Assembly (NCBI RefSeq): GCF_001027745.1
Contig: NZ_LECU01000008.1
Coordinates: 124,001 to 188,000 of the forward strand
Source: Pedobacter sp. BMA
GTDB taxonomy: Bacteria > Bacteroidota > Bacteroidia > Sphingobacteriales > Sphingobacteriaceae
Direction of reading: 5' to 3'
DNA length: 64,000 bases
The notes under the pieces were generated by a model. The model searched no databases. It worked only from the letters and a program-made list of their open reading frames with translations, and was not told where the DNA came from. Made by a program: the position numbers and the translations under genes. Below, piece by piece: positions 35,154-48,010 of this stretch. Position 1 is the first letter of the stretch. The number at the start of each line of letters is the position of its first letter.

Positions 35154-35684
35154 CTATTTTATGGCCTCAATTACCCCGCAACCAACTCGCGGACCTGAAT
35201 TTCCCGTTGGCTGTGTAACATAATCATCTGTTCCACCATGAACAATGATCCCACGGCCAATAATATTTTTGATATCGCCCTCCTGAGTACTCCACCGGTC
35301 TGTGGTAACAGAAATTTTTCCTTCACCTTTTTTGTCGAGCATAATGTTTCCGATGTCGCCACTATGGTAGGCCGCTGAACCCCATTTACCATGGTTCTCT
35401 TTTGTTGGGTTCCAGTGCCCATGGGTATTTTCGCCCATATCGCCGCAGTCACCATGTTCATGAAAATGAACAGCAACGTTGCTATCTGCCCTGGCCGCAA
35501 ACTTAAGTTCCAGATCCATTTTTATTTTTCCATCGCTAAGTTCGTAAAACTTAACAGTACCAATAGATTTAGTGGGGTCAGCCGTTTCCGCAAGGTTTGC
35601 CGTAGCAATCTCTTTATCCGCTTTTGTACATGCACCAAAAAATGTGACGCCAGCAGCAGCTAAAATTAGAAGATATTTTTTCAT
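35154..35684 (-). CDS. sodC: Cu/Zn superoxide dismutase lipoprotein
   Basis: A 176-residue exported enzyme that converts superoxide to peroxide and oxygen in the cell envelope. A signal peptide ends at TFFGAC, making cysteine 19 the likely lipid site. Copper/zinc ligands are visible in AVHFHEHGDC (about 70-79), GHWNPTKENHGKWG and AYHSGDIGN. The late VHGGTDDYVTQP and GPRVGCGVIEA carry the last His and the active-site arginine. It is divergent from a small conserved gene; the spacer holds an inverted repeat. Confidence 0.93.
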   Translation of the reverse strand: MKKYLLILAAAGVTFFGACTKADKEIATANLAETADPTKSIGTVKFYELSDGKIKMDLELKFAARADSNVAVHFHEHGDCGDMGENTHGHWNPTKENHGKWGSAAYHSGDIGNIMLDKKGEGKISVTTDRWSTQEGDIKNIIGRGIIVHGGTDDYVTQPTGNSGPRVGCGVIEAIK

Positions 35685-35701
35685 ACGATTATAATTAGTT
35701 T

Positions 35702-35738
35702 AATATCAAACACATTGATGTTCATTTGGTTTGATATT
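35702..35738. promoter_or_regulatory. 10-bp inverted repeat in the sodC divergent spacer
   Basis: Perfect arms AATATCAAAC (35702-35711) and GTTTGATATT (35729-35738) are separated by 17 bp. The repeat lies about 20 bp before the sodC ATG and about 65 bp before the divergent gene. It may be a regulator site or a leader hairpin for sodC; no known operator consensus is recognised. Confidence 0.5.
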
Positions 35739-35801
35739 TAATGACCTACATTAAAACCATTTAAGAAACCACTTGTTTACTCAGTATAAAATCATATAAC
35801 T

Positions 35802-36149
35802 ATGGAACAGCCAATTGCAATGAACACTTTGAGCCAGATTTTGGAGAAATTGAGGCTGAAAGGAAATGATAATGAGTTAAAATTAACCGATCACGGTAAG
35901 ATGCAAAGCAAAACGCTAAGCAAGATCTATAAACCTGAAGATTTAACGATTGTGAAAACTTATCGTTTTGAAGGTGATTCAGATCCTGCCGACAATTCTG
36001 TACTGTACCTTGTGGAGGATCAGGAAAAAAATATAGGATATATTCTGGATGCCTATGGCATTTACTCTGATAACCTCGGATCAGGATTTGACGATTTTTT
36101 AAAGAAAATCCCTACCGAGAATAGAGATGAACAGGAATTGTTCTGCTAA
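35802..36149 (+). CDS. Small conserved acidic protein (unknown)
   Basis: A 115-residue protein, or 109 residues from the internal ATG at 35820 (MNTLSQIL), which resembles the usual family start. It contains YKPEDLTIVKTYRFEGDSDP split over about residues 43-62, followed by DNSVLYLVED and GYILDAYGIYSD. Homologues are common in Pedobacter and relatives and are sometimes labelled phosphoribosylpyrophosphate synthetase; at this size, without the PRPP-binding loop, that name is not supported. No signal peptide or membrane segment is present. It is monocistronic, ending at a terminator. Confidence 0.75.
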   Translation: MEQPIAMNTLSQILEKLRLKGNDNELKLTDHGKMQSKTLSKIYKPEDLTIVKTYRFEGDSDPADNSVLYLVEDQEKNIGYILDAYGIYSDNLGSGFDDFLKKIPTENRDEQELFC

Positions 36150-36165
36150 AAAGTGAAAAACAATT

Positions 36166-36198
36166 TTAAAGCGTAATGGATACCCCATTGCGCTTTTT
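36166..36198 (+). terminator. Intrinsic terminator of the 115-residue gene
   Basis: Arms AAAGCGTAATGG and CCCATTGCGCTTT pair with one mismatch around a short loop and are followed by a T-run ending at 36199. The T-run abuts the TTG of the next promoter. Confidence 0.85.
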
Positions 36199-36231
36199 TG
36201 TGCAATCTGGAATTAGATTTGCGTAAGTTTG
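36198..36231 (+). promoter_or_regulatory. Predicted promoter of the DMT exporter gene
   Basis: TTG (36198-36200) and TAAGTTTG (36224-36231) are 23 bp apart. A second -7-like TAGATTTG is at 36214-36221 but is too close to the TTG. It supports the ATG at 36252 as the start. Confidence 0.5.
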
Positions 36232-36251
36232 CCGCTCATTTACGAGCCCAA

Positions 36252-37103
36252 ATGAAAACCAGATTTAATATCCCTCCAATTCCGGCAGTGTTATTGTCGA
36301 TTTTGAGTGTGCAATGCGGAGCAGCCATAGCCAAAGGTCTGTTTCCAGGCATCGGACCAATTGCTACCGCATCCCTCCGGATCGGTTTGTCTGCCATAAT
36401 TTTATTGATTGCTTTCAGGCCGAACATATCGAAACTGAGCCATAAACAGTGGAAATATGTAACCCTCTATGGTCTGTGCCTGGGCGCCATGAATATGGTT
36501 TTCTACATGGCAATTGCCCGTATTCCTATCGGCCTGGGCGTTACCCTGGAATTTATCGGCCCCTTAGTTGTGGCAATATTCGGATCAAAGAAATTGGTTG
36601 ATTTTGTATGGGTTGCGCTTGCTGCAACAGGAATAGTTTTAATTACCCCCCTAACCAATAATGGGCTGGATCCCATAGGAATTTTACTGGCTTTGCTAGC
36701 GGCGGCATTTTGGGGGGCGTACATCGTACTTGGTGGACGAATCTCAAAAATCATGAGTGGAGGCCAGGCCGTTTCCATTGGAATGGTATTTGCCTCAGTG
36801 CTTATCATCCCGTTTGTATTTTTAGACGGTGGACTGGCGCGCTTAAATCCCCATTTACTTACATTGGGCCTGGCGCTTGCTTTACTATCCAGCGCCATCC
36901 CATTTACCCTGGAAATCCGGGCTTTGAAACAGTTACCAGCCCGGACTTTTAGTATTTTAATGAGCCTGGAACCCGCAGTTGCCTCTATTACAGCTTTTGT
37001 ATTTTTGCAGGAACGGTTATCACTGAAAGAATGTTTATCCGTTGCATTCGTAGTTATTGCTTCTGCTGGTTCATCCCTAACTGCAAGAAGAGCGAAGCTG
37101 TAG
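36252..37103 (+). CDS. EamA/DMT superfamily exporter (RhtA-like)
   Basis: A 283-residue inner-membrane protein with about ten helices in two EamA halves. The RhtA-like sequences IGLGVTLEFIGPLVVAIFGSK in the first half and IPFTLEIRALKQLPARTFSILMSLEPAVAS in the second (both read across the protein, about 100-120 and 215-245) suggest amino-acid or metabolite export. I chose the ATG at 36252 (MKTRFNIP). The frame runs back to a TTG at 36198, but that lies in the preceding terminator and promoter. It is convergent with the GH16 gene, with only 25 bp between them. Confidence 0.88.
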   Translation: MKTRFNIPPIPAVLLSILSVQCGAAIAKGLFPGIGPIATASLRIGLSAIILLIAFRPNISKLSHKQWKYVTLYGLCLGAMNMVFYMAIARIPIGLGVTLEFIGPLVVAIFGSKKLVDFVWVALAATGIVLITPLTNNGLDPIGILLALLAAAFWGAYIVLGGRISKIMSGGQAVSIGMVFASVLIIPFVFLDGGLARLNPHLLTLGLALALLSSAIPFTLEIRALKQLPARTFSILMSLEPAVASITAFVFLQERLSLKECLSVAFVVIASAGSSLTARRAKL

Positions 37104-37128
37104 CTATGCTCAGAAAGACACAAATTTC

Positions 37129-41173
<4,045 letters not shown>

Positions 41174-43168
41174 TTAAAGTCCTGTAGGTATTGAGCCACC
41201 TGCGGTAGACCAACCTGGATTCTGATAAATAGGAGAAGTTGCAAAATTGCCTCCTGTTGAGGTAATATTAAAATGCTGCGTGGCAATAGGACTAAGGTAA
41301 TGAGCCATCGTCCATCTTGCCCCTTTATACGAGTCAGCATTTGAACGAATTTCCTGTGGCCTCAAATACAGACTCAATGCCGGATCCGAAACAATTGCTT
41401 TGGTATCGGTCGCGCCATAAATGATCTGAGCAGCGGTATACCATGATCTCATCGGGCCCCACAATTTGAAACCTTCAAAATGATAAGGAGTAGTGATCAT
41501 TTGATCCATAGCTCTCCAGCGTTTTAAATCCATGAAGCGAAGCCCTTCAGCCATTAACTCACTCCTTCTTTCCCGGCGAATATTATAGAGCGTTGGAGAT
41601 ACCAGTGCATTAGCTGAATAGGCACCCCAATCCTGGGTTTCTCTCGACATCACAGTTGCAGATATCGTTTGTTGGAAATCAATATTCACCTTTGCTCTCG
41701 CCCTTAGCTGCTGCCAGTATCTGGTTGCATCAGCATCAATCAGTCCATTTTTTTCGTAACTCGCTTCAATATAATTGAGATAAGCTTCGGAGGCCCTAAA
41801 GGTAATGCTGCCAGTATACCCCTGGCCGTTATTTGCCTGTGCAGCATCATAACTTAAGCCTTTTCTAATGGTATAACCTGTGGTATACTTCTGCTCATAA
41901 CCAGGTTCATAAATCCTTGGGGTAGGTTCAATTGCCGTTGCATGTGTACCTTGACCGGCATTTAATAATACGTTCTTTTGACCAGGTTCCTTCAAAAATA
42001 AAGTTAACCTTCCATCTCTGTTTTTTCTTACATCCGCAATGTAATCGTCACCCTGGTAATTACTTCCTGTAGCATAAATGGGTAGGCCATTATCCATAAG
42101 GAAGCTCTCCACCATACTTCTTGATAATCCAACGGCATAATTACCCGCTTGGGCATACACCGGTACATTGTGCGTAACTAATCCCGCAGCATATTGCCTC
42201 CATAATAAAACCTCACTATAACCTGACATGTTAGTAGCACTGAACATATTGAAATAAGGGTTCTCATTATTTGGCGATTCAATGGTACCTGTATTTGAAA
42301 CCAGTGCTATAGCGTCAGCAACAACCTTGGCAGATGCCATGGCCTGAGTTAAAAAGTAGTCAATTTCTGATTCAATTGTCCCCGATGGAAATTGATAGCT
42401 CGCGTTATAATCTTTAGCTTTACCAGGCCAGTTCTGTCCATTAGGCACAAAAGCTGTTCCTTTGAAATATTTCAGCCAAGTGCCTTCAAAAAGGGCAACA
42501 CGCGACTTCAATAATTGAGCACATTCCTTGGAAATTCTGTTTTTTGATGATACCGGAGAAGCTTTTAAAAGCAAAGCTGCAGAATCAAGATCGGATATAA
42601 TAAACCTTGCAACTTCATTGCAGGGTTGCCTTTTACTAATTTGCGTTAGAATTTCCTTTTCGTCAGGATACACTCCTCTCACTATTGGAAAATCACCCAG
42701 CGTTTGCAGCTTTTTAAAATATTCATATGCCCTCAAAAAATAAATCTCACCAATGTATTGTTTAATGTTGTCGGCATTTCCTACAATTTGCCCTGCTTTC
42801 CAACGGGGCAGCACTGTATTCAAAAAATAATTTGTTTGGTAAATATTGGTGAAACTCCAATCCCCACCAGTTGCTTCGACACGCCATAGCCCTGGAATAA
42901 ACTTATTATCTAATGCCGGAATCACCATATTGTCGGTATTTCCATCAGTACCAAAAGTTCCAAATGACCAGTTTCCATGTGATGGAAGAATATCGGGATA
43001 CCGGGCAACGGCATACGCAGCAAGCTGGCCTTCTTCCTGAAGATATTTTTCAGGAGTAATGTTTGACATGGGTTCCTTATCTAACGCTTTTTTGCAAGCC
43101 CCAAATAAAAGGATAGTAGCAACTAAAGCTGCTAAACGAATATGTATTTTAACTTTATAAAAATTCAT
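41174..43168 (-). CDS. SusD/RagB family nutrient-binding lipoprotein (unit 1)
   Basis: A 664-residue surface lipoprotein with signal peptide and lipobox LLFGAC (Cys 25). It is followed by the SusD N-terminal TPR region (AYEYFKKLQTLGDFPIVRGV near 150) and the C-terminal RagB/SusD domain (RRERRSELMAEGLRFMDLKRW). It covers the SusC barrel and captures oligosaccharide at the cell surface. It is 9 bp downstream of its SusC partner and is followed by GH2. It is longer than the archetype (about 550), as is common for complex glycans. Confidence 0.93.
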   Translation of the reverse strand: MNFYKVKIHIRLAALVATILLFGACKKALDKEPMSNITPEKYLQEEGQLAAYAVARYPDILPSHGNWSFGTFGTDGNTDNMVIPALDNKFIPGLWRVEATGGDWSFTNIYQTNYFLNTVLPRWKAGQIVGNADNIKQYIGEIYFLRAYEYFKKLQTLGDFPIVRGVYPDEKEILTQISKRQPCNEVARFIISDLDSAALLLKASPVSSKNRISKECAQLLKSRVALFEGTWLKYFKGTAFVPNGQNWPGKAKDYNASYQFPSGTIESEIDYFLTQAMASAKVVADAIALVSNTGTIESPNNENPYFNMFSATNMSGYSEVLLWRQYAAGLVTHNVPVYAQAGNYAVGLSRSMVESFLMDNGLPIYATGSNYQGDDYIADVRKNRDGRLTLFLKEPGQKNVLLNAGQGTHATAIEPTPRIYEPGYEQKYTTGYTIRKGLSYDAAQANNGQGYTGSITFRASEAYLNYIEASYEKNGLIDADATRYWQQLRARAKVNIDFQQTISATVMSRETQDWGAYSANALVSPTLYNIRRERRSELMAEGLRFMDLKRWRAMDQMITTPYHFEGFKLWGPMRSWYTAAQIIYGATDTKAIVSDPALSLYLRPQEIRSNADSYKGARWTMAHYLSPIATQHFNITSTGGNFATSPIYQNPGWSTAGGSIPTGL

Positions 43169-43177
43169 GTTGTTCGA

Positions 43178-46100
43178 TTAAAAGGTTAAACTTAAACCAA
43201 ATGAAAGCACTTTAGATAACGGATATACACTTCCGTTCGCTCCTCCATCAATCGTTTCCGGATCAAACATTTCAGCCAGATTTGTCCAGGTAACCAGGTT
43301 TTCCCCAGAGGCAAATACCCTGAGTTTCTGGGCACCGATTTTTTTGATCAGCTTATTGGGCAAAGAATAGCCCAACTGAATATTTTTCAATCTGATGTAA
43401 GATGCATCCTGTAGATATCCTGTTTGGGTTTGCTGGTTTTTACCTGAACCGAATGTTGGTCTTGGATAATAAGAATCTAAGTTTAAACCAAGCGGACTAT
43501 TCGGATCGTTCCTGAAATAATCCTCATGTTGAACTAAACCTGTCGACCACCATTTATCAGATGTTGCTCCCCAGAAGAAGTAACTGCTCTGCCAGTAATC
43601 CCGCTTTAAAACACCCTGGAAAAATGCCCTGAAGTCGAAACCTTTATAATCCAGATTGATATCTAAACCTACACGGTAACGCGGGGTATTATTACCAATC
43701 AGGTGAGCATCTCCGGAATCACCCTGAGTCCAACTTCCCCAATCTAGTTTTCCATCCTTGTTGTAATCAGCATACATGATATCACCTGCAGCCCATTGTG
43801 AGCCAAATACAGACTGACCATTACTTAGTGTTGCCAGATGGGCATTCATTTCTGCCTGAGTTTTCGCAATACCTATTGTACTATATCCCCATATCTCACC
43901 AAGCTTCTGACCGGTTCTGTAAGTATTGAGCGACATGGTAGCATTTGGATAACGTGTAACAGTTGTTTGATAATCGGATAATAAGAATTTCACATTATAG
44001 CCCAGTCCATTTTTCAAACGGTCATTCCATCCGATTTCAAATTCGAAACCCAATGATTTTAAATCTGTGTTATTGGTTTGTGGTACAGGTGTTCCGAGGA
44101 TTACCGGAAGCTCTGGAGCCGGGCCAACCATATTTAGGGTTTTACGATTGTACCAGTCAAATGATCCGGTTAATCTGTTTTTCAGAAATCCGAAATCTAA
44201 CCCAATATTGTAACTTTTAATGGTTTCCCATGTTAAAGTAGAACTTACTATGCCAGGTGCACTTGCTGTATTTGGCCTTGCACCATCAATTAACCAGGCA
44301 CCGTTAGCAGTACCAACTGGCATGGTCAAATAAGTAGGGTACCAATTGTTCGTATTCTGATTACCTAAGTTACCATAAGAGGCCCGTATTTTGAAAGTAT
44401 TGGCAAACTCAAACCGGTCTTTCCAGAAACTCTCCCGGGCAATATTCCACCCTGCCGATACTGAAGGAAACCATCCCCAACGCTTATCAGAACGAAAACG
44501 CGATGATCCGTCATAGCGAAGGTTTGCCTCCAATAAATAAATTCCGTCGTAATCGTAATTTAAACGGCTGAATAAGCCTGCTGTAGCCCAATTCTGATAT
44601 TGACCATTAACCACAGGAGCAATTACCTTACCATCAGCATCAAGACCGGAAGTGGTATTCAGGGTGGCGATATCAGAAACAATGATGCCATTTCGCTGGG
44701 CACTAAAATCGCGATATCTGGTATCCTCATACTGGAAACCAGCCATAATTTTGAAGTTATGCTTAGCTAGGCTTTTTGAATACTCAGAGTAAATATTGGT
44801 ATTAAAATAATTTTCTTTAAATCCGTATTCGTATACATTTGAGGTTCTTTTATATAAATAAGGTACCCCATTAACGTCGTGATTATAGGTTTGTTGCGAA
44901 TCCCAATGGCGGAACTGTGTTTGTGTACGGTAGTTGGCTTCTGCAAAAGTCTTCCAGCCTTTAACAGGTTCAAATACCAGTTGAATTTGCTGATACATCC
45001 AATCTTTTGCCTGATTATCCTCTCCCCCTTCTGCCATCTCTAATGCTGGAGATGGTGAACTATATAGATATCCATTAGGATCATATAATGGTAAAGTGGG
45101 CCATCCCTGCCTTCCTATTGCTTCGTAAAACCCGTCTGTTAACGCCGAGGGACGATGGTAAGTTTCCCGTAAAAAACGATTACTATAATTCGCCGTTAAA
45201 TTATCTGCTATTTTCGTATTTACCTTAACAGTGGCGCCATAACGATTATAACCATCCTGATTAAATTTCATCATTCCGGTTTGATCCAGATAGTTTCCTG
45301 AAAGAAAGTAAGAAGTCGCTTCAGTTCCTCCGGTTAGGCTGATGTTGTGCTCCTGGGAGAAACTATTGTCGCGGTACATCACTTTATACCAATCATTATT
45401 ATCATTACCGAAGTCATAACCATCAGCCCAGCGTGAAGCATTATTTGGACTCGGAATGATTGTCGAAGTGATTTTCCCATCCTGAAAATCTTTAATCCGC
45501 TTTAATTTAGCGGCATCAAAATGCGGTGCATTACCACCATTCACACTAGCATCATTGAAATAAAGTGCAAAAGTATAAGAGTCCATCATTTCAGGTAACA
45601 AAACCGGACTTGTAATCCTGAAGCTGTTGTTATAATTTACCTGAACCTTGCCTGCTTTACCCCTTTTCGTAGTTACAAGTATCACCCCAAACGCAGCTCT
45701 TGAGCCATAAATGGATGAAGCAGATGCATCCTTCAAAACGGAAATACTTTCAACATCTTGTGGATTCAATGCATTCAAAGATCCCTCCATTCCATCAATT
45801 AAAATTAAAGGGCTTGAGGATGAACTTCCGATAGTGCCTGTTCCACGAATATTGATACTTGCTGTGCTTTCAAGAGAGCCATTATTCTGCCCAATATTTA
45901 ATCCGGGTATTAAGCCCTGAAGTGCCTGCGTTACGTTTTGAACCGGACGGCTTTCCAATGCCTTGGCATCAACCGTACCCACCGCTCCGGTTAGGTTAAC
46001 CTTTTTTTGTTTACCGAACCCTACTACCACTACATCGTCTAAACTCTTAGCCTCGTCATCCGATAAGGTTATGTTAATCTGGGTTTGGTCTGCAACAGTT

Positions 46101-46381
46101 ATGCTTTTGGTTTGGTAACCAATGAATGCAAACTCCAGCACCGCCCCTTTGGAAACGGAGATTTTGTAAACGCCGTTATTATCGCTCATGGTAACATTAG
46201 CTGTTCCCTTTTCTTTTACTGTTGCACCAGGGATCGTATTGGATTGACTGTCTGCAATACGTCCCGTGATCGTTACTTTGCTGCTCTGCGCACTTGCTTT
46301 TTCTGTACCAAAACCATAAAGAAATATGGCAATGAGAAACATCAAAAAGCACTTTTGCATCTGTAATGGATTTCGACTCAT
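43178..46381 (-). CDS. SusC/RagA TonB-linked outer-membrane transporter (unit 1)
   Basis: A 1067-residue outer-membrane transporter. After a signal peptide (cleavage near KASAQ) comes a carboxypeptidase-regulatory-like domain (VTITGRIADSQSNTIPGATV near 34-53), the SusC signature DDVVVVGFGKQKKVNLTGAV near 115-134 and the plug LIDGMEGSLNALNPQDVESI near 195-214. A barrel ends in LSFGLSLTF. There is no N-terminal STN (secretin/TonB short) domain, so regulation by an anti-sigma factor pair is less likely than by a hybrid two-component or AraC-type regulator. It heads SusC-SusD-GH2-GH16 and lies under the shared upstream module. Confidence 0.95.
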   Translation of the reverse strand: MSRNPLQMQKCFLMFLIAIFLYGFGTEKASAQSSKVTITGRIADSQSNTIPGATVKEKGTANVTMSDNNGVYKISVSKGAVLEFAFIGYQTKSITVADQTQINITLSDDEAKSLDDVVVVGFGKQKKVNLTGAVGTVDAKALESRPVQNVTQALQGLIPGLNIGQNNGSLESTASINIRGTGTIGSSSSSPLILIDGMEGSLNALNPQDVESISVLKDASASSIYGSRAAFGVILVTTKRGKAGKVQVNYNNSFRITSPVLLPEMMDSYTFALYFNDASVNGGNAPHFDAAKLKRIKDFQDGKITSTIIPSPNNASRWADGYDFGNDNNDWYKVMYRDNSFSQEHNISLTGGTEATSYFLSGNYLDQTGMMKFNQDGYNRYGATVKVNTKIADNLTANYSNRFLRETYHRPSALTDGFYEAIGRQGWPTLPLYDPNGYLYSSPSPALEMAEGGEDNQAKDWMYQQIQLVFEPVKGWKTFAEANYRTQTQFRHWDSQQTYNHDVNGVPYLYKRTSNVYEYGFKENYFNTNIYSEYSKSLAKHNFKIMAGFQYEDTRYRDFSAQRNGIIVSDIATLNTTSGLDADGKVIAPVVNGQYQNWATAGLFSRLNYDYDGIYLLEANLRYDGSSRFRSDKRWGWFPSVSAGWNIARESFWKDRFEFANTFKIRASYGNLGNQNTNNWYPTYLTMPVGTANGAWLIDGARPNTASAPGIVSSTLTWETIKSYNIGLDFGFLKNRLTGSFDWYNRKTLNMVGPAPELPVILGTPVPQTNNTDLKSLGFEFEIGWNDRLKNGLGYNVKFLLSDYQTTVTRYPNATMSLNTYRTGQKLGEIWGYSTIGIAKTQAEMNAHLATLSNGQSVFGSQWAAGDIMYADYNKDGKLDWGSWTQGDSGDAHLIGNNTPRYRVGLDINLDYKGFDFRAFFQGVLKRDYWQSSYFFWGATSDKWWSTGLVQHEDYFRNDPNSPLGLNLDSYYPRPTFGSGKNQQTQTGYLQDASYIRLKNIQLGYSLPNKLIKKIGAQKLRVFASGENLVTWTNLAEMFDPETIDGGANGSVYPLSKVLSFGLSLTF

Positions 46382-46541
46382 TTTTAGGAATTTATTAGTT
46401 GATTAGTTTTCTTATAGAAGTACTTAATAGAGCCGTGAGGTAAACCTTTTAAGGTAACATGAACGTCATTAACATAATAAATCTATCTGCCCTTGACTAC
46501 CTACTGCACAGCTCATTATCCAGTCCTTATACTTGATTAAT

Positions 46542-46677
46542 ACAAAGTAACTACTAAATTACCCACCTTAACAGGGGGTAATATGGTATTAAAAAGGGGC
46601 TAAACTGTTAAATTATGTAACAAAAGTGTTGATTCACCCCTTATTTTAATTTTTAAAGCGTCAAATGAACGTTTAAA
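46542..46677 (-). promoter_or_regulatory. Shared upstream regulatory module, copy A (SusC unit 1)
   Basis: The 69-bp core (46542-46610) aligns without a gap to 54756-54824, about 50 of 69 bases being identical. Fixed blocks are ACAAAGTAACTA at the gene-proximal end and GGGG-AATA-GGTATT-A-AGGGG-TAAA-TGTTA. Two (A)GGGG(C/T) boxes lie 21 bp apart as direct repeats. A second block TTTTAAA-CGTC-ATG (46651-46677) recurs at the same distance in copy B. On the minus strand the TTACTTTG within the first block resembles a -7 box. The layout suggests an activator binding direct repeats upstream of a weak promoter. Confidence 0.7.
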
Positions 46678-46833
46678 TATGAAGAAGTAATTCATCATCA
46701 AAACCTAATCGTTTCTGCTATTTATTAGCTCTTCTTAACCCTGATCAATACTGTAAAATTACCCGAATCCCATTATAGAAAATAAACCTATTTTAACAGA
46801 TACAACCCTCATCTTAATCAAAAATAAGTTCAT

Positions 46834-46873
46834 AAAAAAGGGCATATAAAGTCGGAAACTTTATATGCCCTTT
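46834..46873 (-). terminator. Strong intrinsic terminator of SusC unit 2
   Basis: A perfect 16-bp stem (46837-46852 / 46858-46873, core GGGCATATAAAGT) has a 5-nt loop. On the minus strand it is followed by T-rich sequence. It lies about 170 bp after the stop of the unit 2 lipoprotein gene. Confidence 0.88.
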
Positions 46874-47044
46874 ACAAATATTAAGCTGAAGGTTATTAAC
46901 TAAAATCTTAAAAGCTGAACCGTAAAATCATCTTATAATGATAGGTTATAACCAATGTTCTGGTTATGCTACCTATTGAGCCGCCCCGCAAAATTGAATA
47001 CGTTTTAATCATTATCATTGACTATATTTTTCATTATCGCGGCA

Positions 47045-47959
47045 TTAAACTGCCGGCGGTACTGTAGCCGTAAATGTTCCTTTAAACTGATAGGTAACCC
47101 CGCTGACCACGTAATTATACCAGGCATTAAATGTTTTCGTATCCGGGTTATATGTTCCACCTCCGGCGGTAACATTCAGTGTTCCCCATGCACTAATTGT
47201 CAATGTATTATCAACGGCAACCTGCATTTTAACGCCAAAAGGAGCTATGTTGGCATATTCTTCTTTATTATCCAAATGATAAAAACGCACCGTATTGTAA
47301 TTTGTGGCCTTTAGTTGTCTGGCAGTAAGAGATACAGATGTAACATTTGTTGGAGTATTAAGCGGATAATAGGTACCTACCACTTTGTAAGTATAATCTG
47401 AATAAGCATTAATAAGGTTTAGAGACACCATCAATACAGTATCCGTTTTTCGTATTGAAATGTAATCAGGTTCCGATACGGAGGCTATCTTTACTGAAAA
47501 GGCATATAATGAATCTGGTTGCAGACCTGCCGTTTTAACGTATACGGGAGTTGTACCATTTACTTCGTTTGCTTTGATCAAGACATTTTTACTCGGAATT
47601 CTATAAAAAAGATCATTTAGTTTACGAATCTTGATATCCGTAGACCTGTATAAATACAAGCTATTATATCTGGTGATCTGTGCGAGCCCTGCATCGGCAA
47701 TAGTTGCAGTTACATCTCTGTCTATATTTAAGCTTCCGCCAGTAGCCACAGATAAGTTGAAAGAAGCTTCAGCATCGGCCCCATTCAAATAATTCGCTTT
47801 TATTATTGTCCGTCCCTCGTTATTGGAACTATTTGCTCCCACAAGATAAACCTGTTTGATATACTGCTCTTTATCTAGTGGATTATCTTTCTTCTTACAA
47901 CCACCAAACACTACAGTAAGGGTTATAAACGAGTATAATATAAATTTTAATTTCTTCAT
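47045..47959 (-). CDS. Surface lipoprotein, DUF1735/DUF4361-like (unit 2)
   Basis: A 304-residue lipoprotein with lipobox TVVFGGC (Cys 20). The N-terminal part (YIKQVYLVGANSSNNEG, then an Ig-like strand pattern) resembles DUF1735. The C-terminal part (GTYNPDTKTFNAWYNYVV and a final beta strand) resembles DUF4361. Such proteins follow SusD in many polysaccharide loci and act as surface glycan-binding proteins; the glycan is not visible from sequence. It is the last gene of unit 2, 51 bp after susD. Confidence 0.75.
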   Translation of the reverse strand: MKKLKFILYSFITLTVVFGGCKKKDNPLDKEQYIKQVYLVGANSSNNEGRTIIKANYLNGADAEASFNLSVATGGSLNIDRDVTATIADAGLAQITRYNSLYLYRSTDIKIRKLNDLFYRIPSKNVLIKANEVNGTTPVYVKTAGLQPDSLYAFSVKIASVSEPDYISIRKTDTVLMVSLNLINAYSDYTYKVVGTYYPLNTPTNVTSVSLTARQLKATNYNTVRFYHLDNKEEYANIAPFGVKMQVAVDNTLTISAWGTLNVTAGGGTYNPDTKTFNAWYNYVVSGVTYQFKGTFTATVPPAV

Positions 47960-48010
47960 CAGTTTAAATTATTTATCATCTCAAATAAATTATCTCTTTA
48001 ATTTCAATTA

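Larger units (their letters stand above)
46382..47044. other. 663-bp intergenic region between the two SusC units
   Basis: From left to right it holds a leader of about 160 bp for susC of unit 1, the shared regulatory module (46542-46677), about 150 bp with nothing recognised, and the terminator of unit 2 (46834-46873). The final stretch up to the stop of the unit 2 lipoprotein gene at 47045 has no feature. Confidence 0.7.

Noticed and set aside
36503-37123. 206-codon ORF antisense to the DMT exporter
   Set aside because: Lies opposite a clear EamA membrane protein and has shadow-like Ser/Thr/Pro-rich composition.
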